In this document: positions 8,780 through 17,427 of the stretch, piece after piece | Position numbering within the stretch: the stretch's first letter is position 1 | Layout of the letters: each line of letters begins with the position of its first letter | Source of the DNA: an uncultured Bacteroidota bacterium | Lineage (GTDB): Bacteria; Bacteroidota; Rhodothermia; Rhodothermales; Salinibacteraceae | Assembly: GCA_913056185.1 (NCBI GenBank) | Contig: CAJXLV010000020.1 | Location: 1 to 59,873 of the forward strand | DNA: 59,873 nucleotides | Direction of reading: 5' to 3' | The notes under the pieces: generated by a model | Told to the model about the DNA's origin: nothing | Databases searched by the model: none | Seen by the model: only the letters and a program-made list of their open reading frames with translations | Program-made: the position numbers and the translations under genes

Positions 8780-9784
8780 TCACTCACGAGGGCCCGGCCG
8801 CACTTCTTCCCGTTCGACCGGACGAGGCCGGACCCGTTCGGCGGACAGGTGGGCCCACGTGTGTTCGGCGAAGGCGTTGATGTGGGGCTTCTGGTGGAGC
8901 CAGCCGAAGTGGAGCGCGTAGGGCGTGAGTTCTATGTACTCGCCCAGGCCCGGCAGCCATTCGGCCACCCGGAACAAGGCATCGCGCAGGGCATCGTTGG
9001 CCAGCCCGCGCAGCCGGTAGATGAGGTCGTGGGTGTAGAGGCGGTAGGACACCTCTTTGAACTGAGGATCGTGCTGGGTGAGGCTATTGATGTAGTCGAG
9101 CTGCGGGCTGTTGCGGCCCTGCAGCCACGGAAACACGTGCAGGTTCAGCTCGCTCATGGCCAGCGCCAGGCTCCACTCACAGGTTTCTTCGCTGCGCCCG
9201 TCTTCCCGCCGGGCTCGGAAGTGGGTGTCCTCGGCCCGATCGAAGAAGGCCGACGCCGCCTCACCGACGGTGCGGGTGCAGGCCTGGTCCTGCGCGTAGA
9301 TCATGCCCGCCTGCACACGAGGCAGGTGGCTCACGCCCATGCGCCGGAGGGTGCGGCGGCGACGACCCAAAAGCACGTCTGCCACCATTCCCAGACGCTT
9401 GCGCCCCCCGAAGGCGTGGTCGGCGTTTTGCATGCCCGTGACGGTGAAGGGAAAGGCCGCGAACTGGGTCCAGAGCGGGTCCGGGTCGCGGCACCACAGC
9501 ATGTCCGTGTCCACGAAGAGCGACCGCTCAAACGCCTTGAACTGGTGCAGGTGGTGCTTGAACCCGACGATGGAGCGGTGCTGCGGCGGAAGGTCGCCAA
9601 GAACATCGAAGTGCTCCCCCAGTCCCCGCCGCTCCAGCAGGGCGCGGTGGTGCTGCGGGCAGAACAGGGCCACGGGCCGCCGCTGGTCGTACCGGCGAAG
9701 CGTGTGGACGGACGCCACAGCGTACTTGACGTACCGGTCGGGGCCGTAGCTGTGAAGGACATACCCTTCACGAGAAGCAGACAT
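8780..9784 (-). CDS. Putative GT-A nucleotide-sugar transferase
   Basis: A 334-residue protein starting MSASREGYVLHSYGPDRYVKYAV at 9784. The SLFVDTDMLWCRDPDPLW stretch puts a DxD metal/nucleotide-sugar site at residues 92-94, and YVKYAVASVHTLRRYDQRRPVALFCP matches the N-terminal Rossmann-like start of GT-A enzymes such as GT8. No signal peptide or membrane helix is visible. It begins a two-gene leftward unit with the GT4 gene and is divergent from another GT4 gene at 10044. Substrate unknown; a role in the same surface glycan is inferred from position. Confidence 0.65.
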   Translation of the reverse strand: MSASREGYVLHSYGPDRYVKYAVASVHTLRRYDQRRPVALFCPQHHRALLERRGLGEHFDVLGDLPPQHRSIVGFKHHLHQFKAFERSLFVDTDMLWCRDPDPLWTQFAAFPFTVTGMQNADHAFGGRKRLGMVADVLLGRRRRTLRRMGVSHLPRVQAGMIYAQDQACTRTVGEAASAFFDRAEDTHFRARREDGRSEETCEWSLALAMSELNLHVFPWLQGRNSPQLDYINSLTQHDPQFKEVSYRLYTHDLIYRLRGLANDALRDALFRVAEWLPGLGEYIELTPYALHFGWLHQKPHINAFAEHTWAHLSAERVRPRPVEREEVRPGPRE

Positions 9785-10043
9785 CGGGAGGTGGCCCAGG
9801 TGTGAAAAATCGTTCTTCGGATGAACGTTTGTCCTCTCTCGATTGGTTCGCCGCCCGCTCTTTCCACTGCCGCCGTTGTGTCTTCATGCGGGATGGGTGC
9901 TGCGAGCGACCGTTGCGCACCCGCGAAGTCCTCCGCGGGACCGGTGTACAGGGCCTGTTGCGTGAGAGACGCCCCGGAACATCCCACTCGTCCCTACTTT
10001 GCTGGAACGGTGCTTCTCCTCCCTCCCACGGGCTCTTTTGCCA

Positions 10044-11192
10044 ATGCGTCTGCTGTTCATCACGCAAGACTTCGCCCCCGACTACGGCGGCGTGCAGACG
10101 TACTCGTGGGAGATGGCCCATCGGCTGGCGGACCGCGTGGCGGCCCTGGAGGTCTTGGCCCCAAATCGCCCTGCGGCTCCACCGGTCGACCGCTCTGCGC
10201 CATTTCCCGTCACTCGCCTGTCCTGCCGCCCGGCGCACCTGCCGTTTGCCCTACTGCCAATGCTTGCGCGGCGCGCCTGCACGCAGAAGACGGACGTGGT
10301 CCTACACGCCCAGTGGCAGACGGTTGGCGCCTCGGTGCTCTCGCACATCCTCACGGGATACCCTCGTCGCGTGGTGTGCGCGGCCCACGGCCGGGAGCTT
10401 TTGTTCAATCCCGTGCAGGGGGTGCCTGTGCTGGAGACTACTTACGAACAGCTCCGGGCATTCCTGCTTCGGCAAGTAGACCTCTTTCTTCCCGTCAGCC
10501 ACTACACAGCTGGCTTGTTGCAAGACCGCGGCCTCTCCGCTGCGCAAACCCCCGTGGTGCCGAATGGCACCGACCCGCAACACTTTCAGCCGCACGACGC
10601 CTCCGCCCTGCGCCGTCACCTTGGCTTCTCCGACCGGCGCATCGTGCTCACGGTGGGTCGCCTCGTGCACCGCAAGGGCGTCGACACGGTCCTACGCGCC
10701 CTCCCAGCCATTGCGGAAAACTGCCCGGACGTGGCGTACGTGGTGGTGGGCACGGGGCCGGACCAGGGCCGGCTCGAACGGCTTGCCAAACGCCTCGGGG
10801 TTGCAAACCGGGTCCGGTTTGTAGGGACGGTGGACCACGACCGACTTCCGCTCTACTACAGCGCCGCCGACCTCTTCGTGATGCCAGCGCGCGAAGACCC
10901 TCCGGACGTAGAAGGGTTTGGGCTCGTCTTTTTGGAGGCCAATGCCTGCGGCACGCCGGTCATTGGGGCCCGAACTGGCGGCATCCCGGACGCCATCGTC
11001 GACGGAGAGACGGGCCTGCTCGTCCCCGCCAACGCCCCCGAGGCCCTCGCCGAGGCCGCTACCCGCATCCTTACGACGCTTGGCCTCGCCGACACGCTGG
11101 GCCGGCAGGGCCGCCACCGGGCCGTGAACGAAGCGAGCTGGGACCACACTGCCCGTCGCGCGTATGCCCTGCTTGCATCGGCGCTTTCGTGA
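10044..11192 (+). CDS. Glycosyltransferase family 4
   Basis: A protein of about 382 residues; the start MRLLFITQDFAPDYGGVQTY at 10044 is preferred because the classic N-terminal GT4 GGV loop follows at once, although the frame is open from 9999. The C-terminal donor domain contains VLTVGRLVHRKGVDTVLRAL and EGFGLVFLEANACGTPVIG, the EX7E motif, then GARTGGIPDAIVDGETGLLV. It resembles mannosyl/PIM-type GT4 enzymes that act on lipid-linked or membrane acceptors. It is followed 96 nt later by a polytopic membrane protein on the same strand. The precise sugar cannot be told. Confidence 0.9.
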   Translation: MRLLFITQDFAPDYGGVQTYSWEMAHRLADRVAALEVLAPNRPAAPPVDRSAPFPVTRLSCRPAHLPFALLPMLARRACTQKTDVVLHAQWQTVGASVLSHILTGYPRRVVCAAHGRELLFNPVQGVPVLETTYEQLRAFLLRQVDLFLPVSHYTAGLLQDRGLSAAQTPVVPNGTDPQHFQPHDASALRRHLGFSDRRIVLTVGRLVHRKGVDTVLRALPAIAENCPDVAYVVVGTGPDQGRLERLAKRLGVANRVRFVGTVDHDRLPLYYSAADLFVMPAREDPPDVEGFGLVFLEANACGTPVIGARTGGIPDAIVDGETGLLVPANAPEALAEAATRILTTLGLADTLGRQGRHRAVNEASWDHTARRAYALLASALS

Positions 11193-11288
11193 AGATAATT
11201 TGAATACAAATCGCGGACAGGTAGCGGGCGCGGGGCTCGGCCGCACGCGGTGCCCCCTGTCCACAGATGCCCTCCGCAGCCCGCTCTC

Positions 11289-12281
11289 ATGCTGCAGCGC
11301 CTCTTCGCCCTCGTCAAAACGGCCCGCGACGGGTGGGCCCTGGCCCAGAAAAGCCCCCTGGGAAGACGCCTTCTCACGGGCCTCCGATGGGGCTTCATGG
11401 CCGCCATTCTGGCGTACCTCGCGTACCAACTCGCCGACATCGGCTGGCGGCGCGTGTGGACCTCGCTCCCCACCACGCCCTGGTTCTACATCCTGCTTCT
11501 CTTGATGTACGCGACCCTGCCCCTTACGGAGGTCGTGCTCTACGGAAAAATCTGGGACGCAAAGGCGGGCCCCTTGCTTCCGGCCTTGCTCCGCAAACGC
11601 GTCCTCAACAACGACGTGCTCGGTTACTCCGGGGAGGCCTACTTCTCCCTCTGGGCCCATCGCCACACCCCCCTCGAGTACCGGGAAATCTTTGAGACCA
11701 TCAAGGACAACACCATCCTCTCCTCCGTGGCGTCCACCAGCGTCGCGTTCCTGCTGCTGGCCATCTTCTTCCTGAGCGGGCAAATTGAGCTTCTGACCCA
11801 GTCCCTCCCCGGCAACCCGTCCACCCTCGCCGCGGGAATTGCGATCGTCATCCTGGTGGTGAGTGTGGGCGTCAACTTTCGCCGCACCATTTTTTCGCTG
11901 CCCCCCTCAGTCCTTCTCTTTATCGGCGCCGGGCACCTCACGCGCTTCGTCCTCAACAACGGCTTTCAGGTGACGCAGTGGGCCGTGGTGATTCCGGACG
12001 TCTCGGTGGGAAACTGGATTACGCTGCTCGCGCTCCACATTGTGATCCAGCAGGTGCCGTTTGTGCCCTCGCGCGGCCTCGTGTTCATGAGCGCGGGCGT
12101 GGGGCTCTCGGGGCCGCTCCAGATTCCGGAGGCCGCCCTGGCGAGCATGCTGCTGGCCCAGACGCTTCTCGACCGTGCACTCAACCTTCTCACGTACGTG
12201 GGCACCTCGGCCCTCGACGCAGCTACGGCCGGAGAGCGCGCAGCGCTGGAGGACCTGTCGCTGCCGGACGAGGCGGCGTGA
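11289..12281 (+). CDS. Polytopic membrane protein of unknown function
   Basis: About 330 residues from ATG 11289 (MLQRLFALVKTARDGW). Hydrophobic segments include WGFMAAILAYLAYQLADIGW, WFYILLLLMYATLPLTEVVL, SVAFLLLAIFFLSGQIELL and LAAGIAIVILVVSVGV, giving six to eight helices. A conserved-looking RKRVLNNDVLGYSGEAYFSLWAH region follows the second helix. The layout recalls LPG-synthase-type or flippase-like membrane families, but I do not recognise a diagnostic motif. It lies 96 nt after a GT4 glycosyltransferase, so a role in glycan or lipid export is likely. The 3' end is 10 nt from the convergent mlaC-like gene. Confidence 0.7.
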   Translation: MLQRLFALVKTARDGWALAQKSPLGRRLLTGLRWGFMAAILAYLAYQLADIGWRRVWTSLPTTPWFYILLLLMYATLPLTEVVLYGKIWDAKAGPLLPALLRKRVLNNDVLGYSGEAYFSLWAHRHTPLEYREIFETIKDNTILSSVASTSVAFLLLAIFFLSGQIELLTQSLPGNPSTLAAGIAIVILVVSVGVNFRRTIFSLPPSVLLFIGAGHLTRFVLNNGFQVTQWAVVIPDVSVGNWITLLALHIVIQQVPFVPSRGLVFMSAGVGLSGPLQIPEAALASMLLAQTLLDRALNLLTYVGTSALDAATAGERAALEDLSLPDEAA

Positions 12282-12291
12282 GCCCTCCCGC

Positions 12292-12933
12292 CTATCGCAC
12301 ACCGCCGGTCTCCCCCGTCGCCGTTACCTCGTCGCGCTTCTTCCGGAGGCTCTTCATCAGCGTCTCGAAGCCGCGCTGGCGCACGACCGTTTGAAAGGAG
12401 CGGGCGTATCCCTCCGCCGTACTCACGCCGTCTACGATGATGTCTTCCGCCCGCCACTCGCCCCCCCGGCGCTGCAGCACATACTCGACGGGTGTGGTGC
12501 GCCCCTTGTACTTGGTACGGGTGCGCACGAATGCACTGTCGCCCTGTGCCTCGATTTGGTCGTAGGTGACCTTTGAGTTGTACACCCCAAGGTCGCTCAT
12601 GGACTGGGCGCGTACCACATCGCGGAAGACGCTCACGAATTCGCTCCGCTGCTCGGCGCTCAGGTCGTCCCAGTGTGGCCCGAGGGCCCGTTGGCCCATC
12701 ACCTCAAAATCAATCACGCCGTTGATCAGCGTCTTCAGCTCCGCACGCTGCCCAGCGGTGTACTGGTCGGTGCCCCGAAGAATCTTCTTGATCTGCTGGT
12801 CGCGGCGCTCCAGCATCTGACGGATGTCAGCCGTTGTGGCGCTCTGCGCGTGGACCGGCGCAGGCAGAAGGCCGCCCCCCAAAAGAAGCATGGCGGCGAG
12901 AACCAAGAGGGAGAAAGAACGAAGACGCGCCAT
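12292..12933 (-). CDS. MlaC/Ttg2D-like periplasmic phospholipid carrier
   Basis: A protein of 213 residues starting MARLRSFSLLVLAAMLLLGG with a cleavable signal peptide (VHAQS). The mature part has the MlaC family pattern: DIRQMLERRDQQIKKILRG, LKTLINGVIDFEVMGQRALGPHWDDLSAEQRSEFVSVF, then KYKGRTTPVEYVLQRRGGEWRAEDIIVDGVS and RSFQTVVRQRGFETLMKSLRKK. MlaC ferries phospholipids across the periplasm between the outer membrane and an MlaFEDB ABC complex. No mlaFED genes lie in this window; the upstream neighbour on the same strand, 66 nt away, is a TolC-type channel. The start at 12933 gives a normal signal peptide, whereas the longer frame to 12993 does not. Confidence 0.88.
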   Translation of the reverse strand: MARLRSFSLLVLAAMLLLGGGLLPAPVHAQSATTADIRQMLERRDQQIKKILRGTDQYTAGQRAELKTLINGVIDFEVMGQRALGPHWDDLSAEQRSEFVSVFRDVVRAQSMSDLGVYNSKVTYDQIEAQGDSAFVRTRTKYKGRTTPVEYVLQRRGGEWRAEDIIVDGVSTAEGYARSFQTVVRQRGFETLMKSLRKKRDEVTATGETGGVR

Positions 12934-12999
12934 CGGAGAATGGGTCTGGTGAGCAAAAACAGTCGGGACGGCCGTGCCCCCGCACCCCGCCACCCTGCG

Positions 13000-14430
13000 T
13001 CACGGTCCTGCCTCAAGAAGCGTGCCGTTTCCGGCACGGTCGGCAAGGGTGCCAGTGGCCTCCAGGAGCTTCAGCACGGCGACATTGTAGCGCTTCACTG
13101 CTTCAAGGTACCGCGCCTGGGCCTCCAGGTCGGCCCGTACGGCCTTGACGAGGTCCTCCGTGTCGCCGAGGTCGAGGTCGAAGTTGACCTGCTCGGTGCG
13201 AAGCCATTCGCCGGAAATCGTGGTAGAGCGGTCACGAGATGATACATCCGCCTGCGCCGTAAGGACGGCCCGGTAGGCCTGCTCCACCTCCACACGCACC
13301 AGCTGCCGGGCCGCGGTGCGCTGGTGCTTCACCGCGTTGAGATCAGCTTCGGCCTGCTCCACCTGGGCCTTCGTCTGGCCGAAGTTGAGGTTCTGCCGAA
13401 TGCCGATGCCGGTGCGCGTGCCCGTGCCCATGAACGAGTCGCCCACGAAGGCATTGTTGGGGTTGGGGCGCTCTGGCAGCGTGATGCTTTGCGAGAGGCT
13501 GGCCTGCAGGCCGATCTTGGGGTAGTAGTCGGACTGCGCCACGTCGACGAGCGCCCGGCGCGCCTTTATGCCCGCCTCCGCCTGGTCGATTTCCGGGCGG
13601 TTTTGGAGGCCCCGGCGAATGTAGTAGCTGAGGGAGTCGGGGTGGATGGAGAAGTCGATCGGCTGGAGTTCGTCCGCCGCGGGGGCCACCGTCGTTCCAT
13701 CCGGCAGGAACAGCTGGCGCTGCAGGGCAGCGCGTGCCGTGGCCTGCTGCTGGTCGATCTCGACGACCCGGCGCGTTACCTCTTCTTCGGTCAGGCGCGT
13801 CTGGAAGAGGTCGGCCTGACTGACGCCCTCGTCCCCCTCCTTGAGCAGGCGATTGATCTCGCGCTGGGCGCGGTTGACCACCTCCCGGGTGCGGTCGGCC
13901 AGGCGGTCGAGGGCCTCCGCAAGGAGCAGGCTGTAGTAGGTCTCTCCGGCGCGGGCCGCCACCGCCAGGGCCTTGCGGTCCACCTCGGCCGCCTCCACGT
14001 CCACGCCGTGCCGGGCGGCCCGGAGGGTGCCCGATAGCTCGCCCCCAGTCCAGAGGGGCTGGCGCACCGCAATCTCGGCCCGGCCAAAGGGGCGGAGCGC
14101 CCCGATGGACCAGTCATTTTCCACGTTTGGGTTCAGGTACAGCGCATTGTCCGGCTTCTCGTTGTCCGATGGAATGTCAAGGCCCGGCGCGAAAGACGAC
14201 GCCACGTCGAGCGACACGTCGGTGAGGAAGCGATTGGCGCGCGCCTCGTCGTTGCGGGCGGTGGCAAATCGGCGCTCGGCCCGGCGCTGGTCCATCTCGG
14301 GGCTGGCGTCCAGGGTGCGCACGATGGCCTCGGCGAGGGTCACCCGCACGGTATCGGGCGGGGTGGCGCGCGCCAGCTCGACGCCCCCGAGGAGGAGCAA
14401 GGCGCAGGCAATCAGGGAGAAGCGCGTCAT
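13000..14430 (-). CDS. TolC-family outer-membrane efflux protein
   Basis: 476 residues from ATG 14430 (MTRFSLIACALLLLGGVELARA, a signal peptide). The body shows the two-fold TolC repeat of long alpha-helices: LAEAIVRTLDASPEMDQRRAERRFATARN, a first repeat with FGRAEIAVRQPLWTGGELSGTLRAARHGVDVEAAEVD, LQNRPEIDQAEAGIKARRALVDVAQSDYYPKIGLQASL, and ending LEAVKRYNVAVLKLLEATGTL. Such proteins form trimers through the outer membrane and periplasm for efflux or type I secretion. It precedes the MlaC-like gene in an apparent two-gene operon. The pair suggests envelope lipid handling, but that is inferred only from proximity. A second TolC relative is encoded at 54412. Confidence 0.92.
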   Translation of the reverse strand: MTRFSLIACALLLLGGVELARATPPDTVRVTLAEAIVRTLDASPEMDQRRAERRFATARNDEARANRFLTDVSLDVASSFAPGLDIPSDNEKPDNALYLNPNVENDWSIGALRPFGRAEIAVRQPLWTGGELSGTLRAARHGVDVEAAEVDRKALAVAARAGETYYSLLLAEALDRLADRTREVVNRAQREINRLLKEGDEGVSQADLFQTRLTEEEVTRRVVEIDQQQATARAALQRQLFLPDGTTVAPAADELQPIDFSIHPDSLSYYIRRGLQNRPEIDQAEAGIKARRALVDVAQSDYYPKIGLQASLSQSITLPERPNPNNAFVGDSFMGTGTRTGIGIRQNLNFGQTKAQVEQAEADLNAVKHQRTAARQLVRVEVEQAYRAVLTAQADVSSRDRSTTISGEWLRTEQVNFDLDLGDTEDLVKAVRADLEAQARYLEAVKRYNVAVLKLLEATGTLADRAGNGTLLEAGP

Positions 14431-14638
14431 ACCACCACGAGGAGCTGCACAGAAGGGCAAGACGACGGACCGCAGGACGGAGGAGGGCCCGGGACGGAAG
14501 AGGGCCTGGACGGCACGCCCCCACCAGGGCGACCGTGAAGCCGCTGTTTCCCCGGAAAAGGTAACGCCCTGGCACACGCGAGGCCGCGATGGGTAGGAGA
14601 AGCGCACGGTGCACTCTTGCCCATTGTTTTTTGATGCC

Positions 14639-14932
14639 ATGCCCTACCGCGATCGTCCACGCCCGCTCGGGGAGGTGCTCCAGGAGGTGATCGACACCCT
14701 GGGGCTGCAGGCCAAGATGGATGAGGCGCGAGTGATTGAGACGTGGGCGGCGGTGGCGGGCCCCCAGATCAACGAGGTCACCGAGACGGCGTGGATGGAG
14801 GGCTCCACGCTCTACGTCAAGATTGCGTCCGCGGCGTGGCGCCAGGAGCTACACATGAACCGGCGCAAGTGGCGCACGCGGCTCAACGGGGAGTTCGAGT
14901 CGGATCTGATCGACGAGATTGTGTTTCGCTGA
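14639..14932 (+). CDS. DUF721 (DciA-like) protein
   Basis: 97 residues from ATG 14639 (MPYRDRPRPLGEVLQEVI). The RVIETWAAVAGPQINEVTETAWMEGSTLYVKI and ASAAWRQELHMNRRKWRTRLN segments are those of the DUF721 family, whose actinobacterial and proteobacterial members include the replicative-helicase loader DciA. A role in helicase loading is therefore possible but not shown. It is transcribed away from the tolC-like gene, and its coding start lies after a T-rich stretch. Downstream it converges on fabF. Confidence 0.8.
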   Translation: MPYRDRPRPLGEVLQEVIDTLGLQAKMDEARVIETWAAVAGPQINEVTETAWMEGSTLYVKIASAAWRQELHMNRRKWRTRLNGEFESDLIDEIVFR

Positions 14933-14983
14933 CGAGCGGGGCCGACAGTGCGACACGCGCCGTGTCCTCGCGGGGCCCTCGCC

Positions 14984-15046
14984 GCTGCTTCTCCTCGCTG
15001 CCTCCCCTGGGCCTCCCCTGGCTGCTGCCTCTCCTCGCTGCTGCCT
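14984..15046. repeat. Short imperfect direct repeat
   Basis: A 17-nt motif, GCTGCnTCTCCTCGCTG, occurs at 14984-15000 and again at 15024-15040, with a CCTCCCCTGG doublet between. It fills the gap between the convergent DUF721 and fabF genes. No function can be assigned. Confidence 0.4.
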
Positions 15047-15075
15047 CGTCGTGTGCGTCGCCCTGGGCCCGCTGG

Positions 15076-16335
15076 TCAGCCCTCGTAGCTGCGGAGGGCA
15101 AGGGAGGTGTTGTGCCCCCCAAAGCCGAAGGCGTTGGACAGGGCCACATTCACGGGCCGCTCGTCGGCCTCGTTGACGGTATAGTCGAGGTCGCAGTCCG
15201 GGTCTGCCGTTTCGTAATTGATGGTGGGCGGCACCACGTTGTGCCGCAGCGCCTGGATGGTGGCAATGGCCTCGACCGCGCCCGCAGCGCCCAGCAGGTG
15301 GCCCGTCATGCTCTTGGTGGAGGAGACCTTCAGGTCGTAGGCGTGCGCGCCGAAGACGGTCTTGAGGGCTTGCGTCTCCGCGGCGTCGCCGAGGGGCGTG
15401 GAGGTGCCGTGGGCGTTGATGTAGTCGACGTCCGTCGGGGCCAGCCCCGCATTGTCGAGCACGCGGTGCAAGGCCAGGCGCACGCCACCGCCGTCCGGGT
15501 CAGGCGCAGTGAGGTGGTGCGCGTCAGCGGACATGCCGATGCCCGCCACCTCGGCGTAGATCTCGGCACCGCGGGCCTGGGCGTGCTCCAGCGACTCCAG
15601 GAACAGCGCACCGGCCCCCTCGCCCATCACAAACCCGTCGCGGTCCGCATCAAAGGGCCGCGAGGCGCGGGCGGGGTCGTCGTTGCGGGTAGAGAGGGCG
15701 CGCATGCTGGCAAAGCCGGCGATGCCCAGCCGCGAGACACACGCATCGCTGCCGCCGCAGAGGGCTGCGTCCATGTCGCCGTCCCGAATCATGCGGTAGG
15801 CATCCCCGATGTTGTGGTTGCCCGTGGCACAGGCCGATACCATCGCGTGGTTGGGGCCCCGGAACCCATGCTGCATGGCAATCTGTCCGGCGGCGATGTC
15901 GGGAATGAGCATGGGGATAAAAAAGGGCGACGTGCGCGTCTCGCCCGTCGCGAGGAACTCCTCCGCCTGGTCCCGGAACGTCTGAATGCCCCCGATGCCG
16001 GTGCCGTAAACCACCCCAATGCGGTCTTTCTCGTCCTGCGGCATGGCCGCCGGCTCAAGACCAGCGTCCTGGACCGCCTGGTCGGCGGTGACAAGGGCGT
16101 ATTGGCTGAACGGGTCTACACGCCGCGCCTGCTTCGCGTCGAGATGCTCTTCCGGATCGAAGCCGTCGAGCTCACAGGCGAACGTAACGCGGAGGCCCTC
16201 CGCATCAAACGACTGAATGGGAGCGGCACCGCTCTGCCCCGTCACAAGTCCCTTCCAGTACGCGTCCACTGTGAGCCCGAGGGGCGTAAGGGCGCCCATC
16301 CCGGTAACGACGACCCGACGTGCCGTGCCTTCCAT
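15076..16335 (-). CDS. fabF: 3-oxoacyl-[acyl-carrier-protein] synthase II
   Basis: A 419-residue condensing enzyme beginning MEGTARRVVVTGMGALTPLG. The Cys-His-His triad is visible: Cys in SACATGNHNIGDAYRMI, His in INAHGTSTPLGDAAE, and His in KSMTGHLLGAAGAVEA, with the C-terminal NAFGFGGHNTSLAL. It elongates acyl-ACP with malonyl-ACP in cytosolic fatty-acid synthesis. It lies 54 nt after the acyl carrier protein gene on the same strand, the common acpP-fabF arrangement. Length is normal for FabF, and nothing important is missing. Confidence 0.97.
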   Translation of the reverse strand: MEGTARRVVVTGMGALTPLGLTVDAYWKGLVTGQSGAAPIQSFDAEGLRVTFACELDGFDPEEHLDAKQARRVDPFSQYALVTADQAVQDAGLEPAAMPQDEKDRIGVVYGTGIGGIQTFRDQAEEFLATGETRTSPFFIPMLIPDIAAGQIAMQHGFRGPNHAMVSACATGNHNIGDAYRMIRDGDMDAALCGGSDACVSRLGIAGFASMRALSTRNDDPARASRPFDADRDGFVMGEGAGALFLESLEHAQARGAEIYAEVAGIGMSADAHHLTAPDPDGGGVRLALHRVLDNAGLAPTDVDYINAHGTSTPLGDAAETQALKTVFGAHAYDLKVSSTKSMTGHLLGAAGAVEAIATIQALRHNVVPPTINYETADPDCDLDYTVNEADERPVNVALSNAFGFGGHNTSLALRSYEG

Positions 16336-16389
16336 ACTTTTGCTGGGTTCACCTCCGTTGAACGTAGACCGGTGTCGCGTGGCGCAGGG

Positions 16390-16626
16390 CTACGCCTTTT
16401 CCTCCAGGTAGTCGACCGCATCGCCGACCGTCGCAATGTCTTCTGCCTCTTCGTCCGGAATCGTCAGATCAAACTCCTTTTCGAACTCCATGATGAGCTC
16501 GACCGTATCGAGCGAGTCGGCGCCCAGGTCGTTCGTGAAGGAGGCGTCCGGCGTTACGTCGGCGCCGTCAACGCCCAGCTTGTCGACGATGATCGATTTC
16601 ACGGTGTCTTCGATATCGCTGGCCAT
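16390..16626 (-). CDS. acpP: Acyl carrier protein
   Basis: 78 residues from ATG 16626 ([20 protein letters not shown]). The phosphopantetheine serine is in [19 protein letters not shown], and the C-terminal [20 protein letters not shown] helix is typical. The protein is strongly acidic, as ACPs are. The frame is open to 16668, but that extension ([14 protein letters not shown]) is not ACP-like. It supplies the acyl carrier for FabF just downstream. The promoter must lie in the 800-nt gap shared with the divergent metK. Confidence 0.97.
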   Translation of the reverse strand: MASDIEDTVKSIIVDKLGVDGADVTPDASFTNDLGADSLDTVELIMEFEKEFDLTIPDEEAEDIATVGDAVDYLEEKA

Positions 16627-17289
16627 GGGTTGGCGGTGTCGTTGGTGAGAATCGTAGGTGGTAAGCATGCAGGCGTGTCCCGTTCACACAGCACGCGGTT
16701 GGGGCTCAGGCGCAGGGGGCGCCGATGCCCAGACGTGGGAGAAGGGGGTTGCTCCTAACCATACATAGCTCTGCAAACCTACAACCGGGGATGTGGAGAA
16801 GCAACGCCCCCCCATTGTTTGATGCAAGCTTCGCACGCCGCCGTCGCTCTCGCGGCACACGGAGCACGGGTGCAGGGAGGAACAGAGCGCAGACCGAGCA
16901 TCCACGGCAACGGCTGGGGCGCTCAACCTTTGCGCTGCCCGGGCCTGCACCGGCAGCGACCGCCGTCGTACACAGGTGTCGCCTCGTTCGGAAAGCAGCC
17001 CGCAAACCGAAACACCCGCAGTCGTCATCGGTGAATATATCGTTTGCCAAAGCAACCCATACTGCATACCCTCGCACGCTCTCGCCTACGCCGCTTCGGC
17101 CCGCGTTGAGGCGCGCCCGAGTGCCCCCAAGAGCCTCCCCCTAAGAATCTCTTGGAGGCCGAATTGTGCCAGCGCCCGATCTCATGGACAGCACGCGGCA
17201 GGGCCCCCTCCGTCCCGAATGCCTTCGGGATGCCGCCCCAAAAACGCTTGGGCCCGGGGAGTACATTGGACGAGCGGCAGGCGCGGACG

Positions 17290-17319
17290 TTGTCAATGAA
17301 TGCACTGCGGGTTATCTTG
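17290..17319 (+). promoter_or_regulatory. Candidate metK promoter
   Basis: TTG at 17290-17292 and TATCTTG at 17313-17319 are 20 nt apart, close to the Bacteroidota -33 TTTG and -7 TAnnTTTG pattern. It would give a leader of about 100 nt that includes the terminator-like hairpin. Based on pattern only. Confidence 0.35.
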
Positions 17320-17369
17320 CTGGCTCCTTCGCACGAACTATCCCTGGGCACCCCTCTCTTCTCCCCGTC

Positions 17370-17405
17370 CCCGCTCCGCCCCGGGAGAGCGGGCGTACCT
17401 TTTTT
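17370..17405 (+). terminator. Terminator-like hairpin in the metK leader (possible attenuator)
   Basis: CCCGCTC (17370-17376) pairs with GAGCGGG (17387-17393), and TTTTTT follows at 17400-17405, just 22 nt before the metK ATG. CTCCC at 17361-17365 can instead pair with GGGAG at 17383-17387, which overlaps the loop and the right arm, so a competing fold exists. The spacing of six bases between stem and T-run is longer than ideal. Confidence 0.45.
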
Positions 17406-17427
17406 CGACACGGATTGCACTGCATCC

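Larger units (their letters stand above)
16627..17427. other. Intergenic region between divergent acpP and metK
   Basis: 800 nt without a convincing gene. It holds a hairpin TCCCGAA-TGCC-TTCGGGA at 17213-17230, next to a second stem GCCCcAA/TTGGGC at 17235-17253. A promoter-like TTG...TATCTTG lies at 17290-17319, and a terminator-like hairpin with six T residues at 17370-17405. An acpP promoter probably lies near 16750-16790 (GTTTGCAGAG...TATGTATGG on the minus strand), but this is weak. Confidence 0.5.

Noticed and set aside
16627..17427. A classical SAM-I or SAM-II riboswitch upstream of metK
   Set aside because: I could not find the conserved SAM-I or SAM-II core strings; only hairpins and a T-run are visible.
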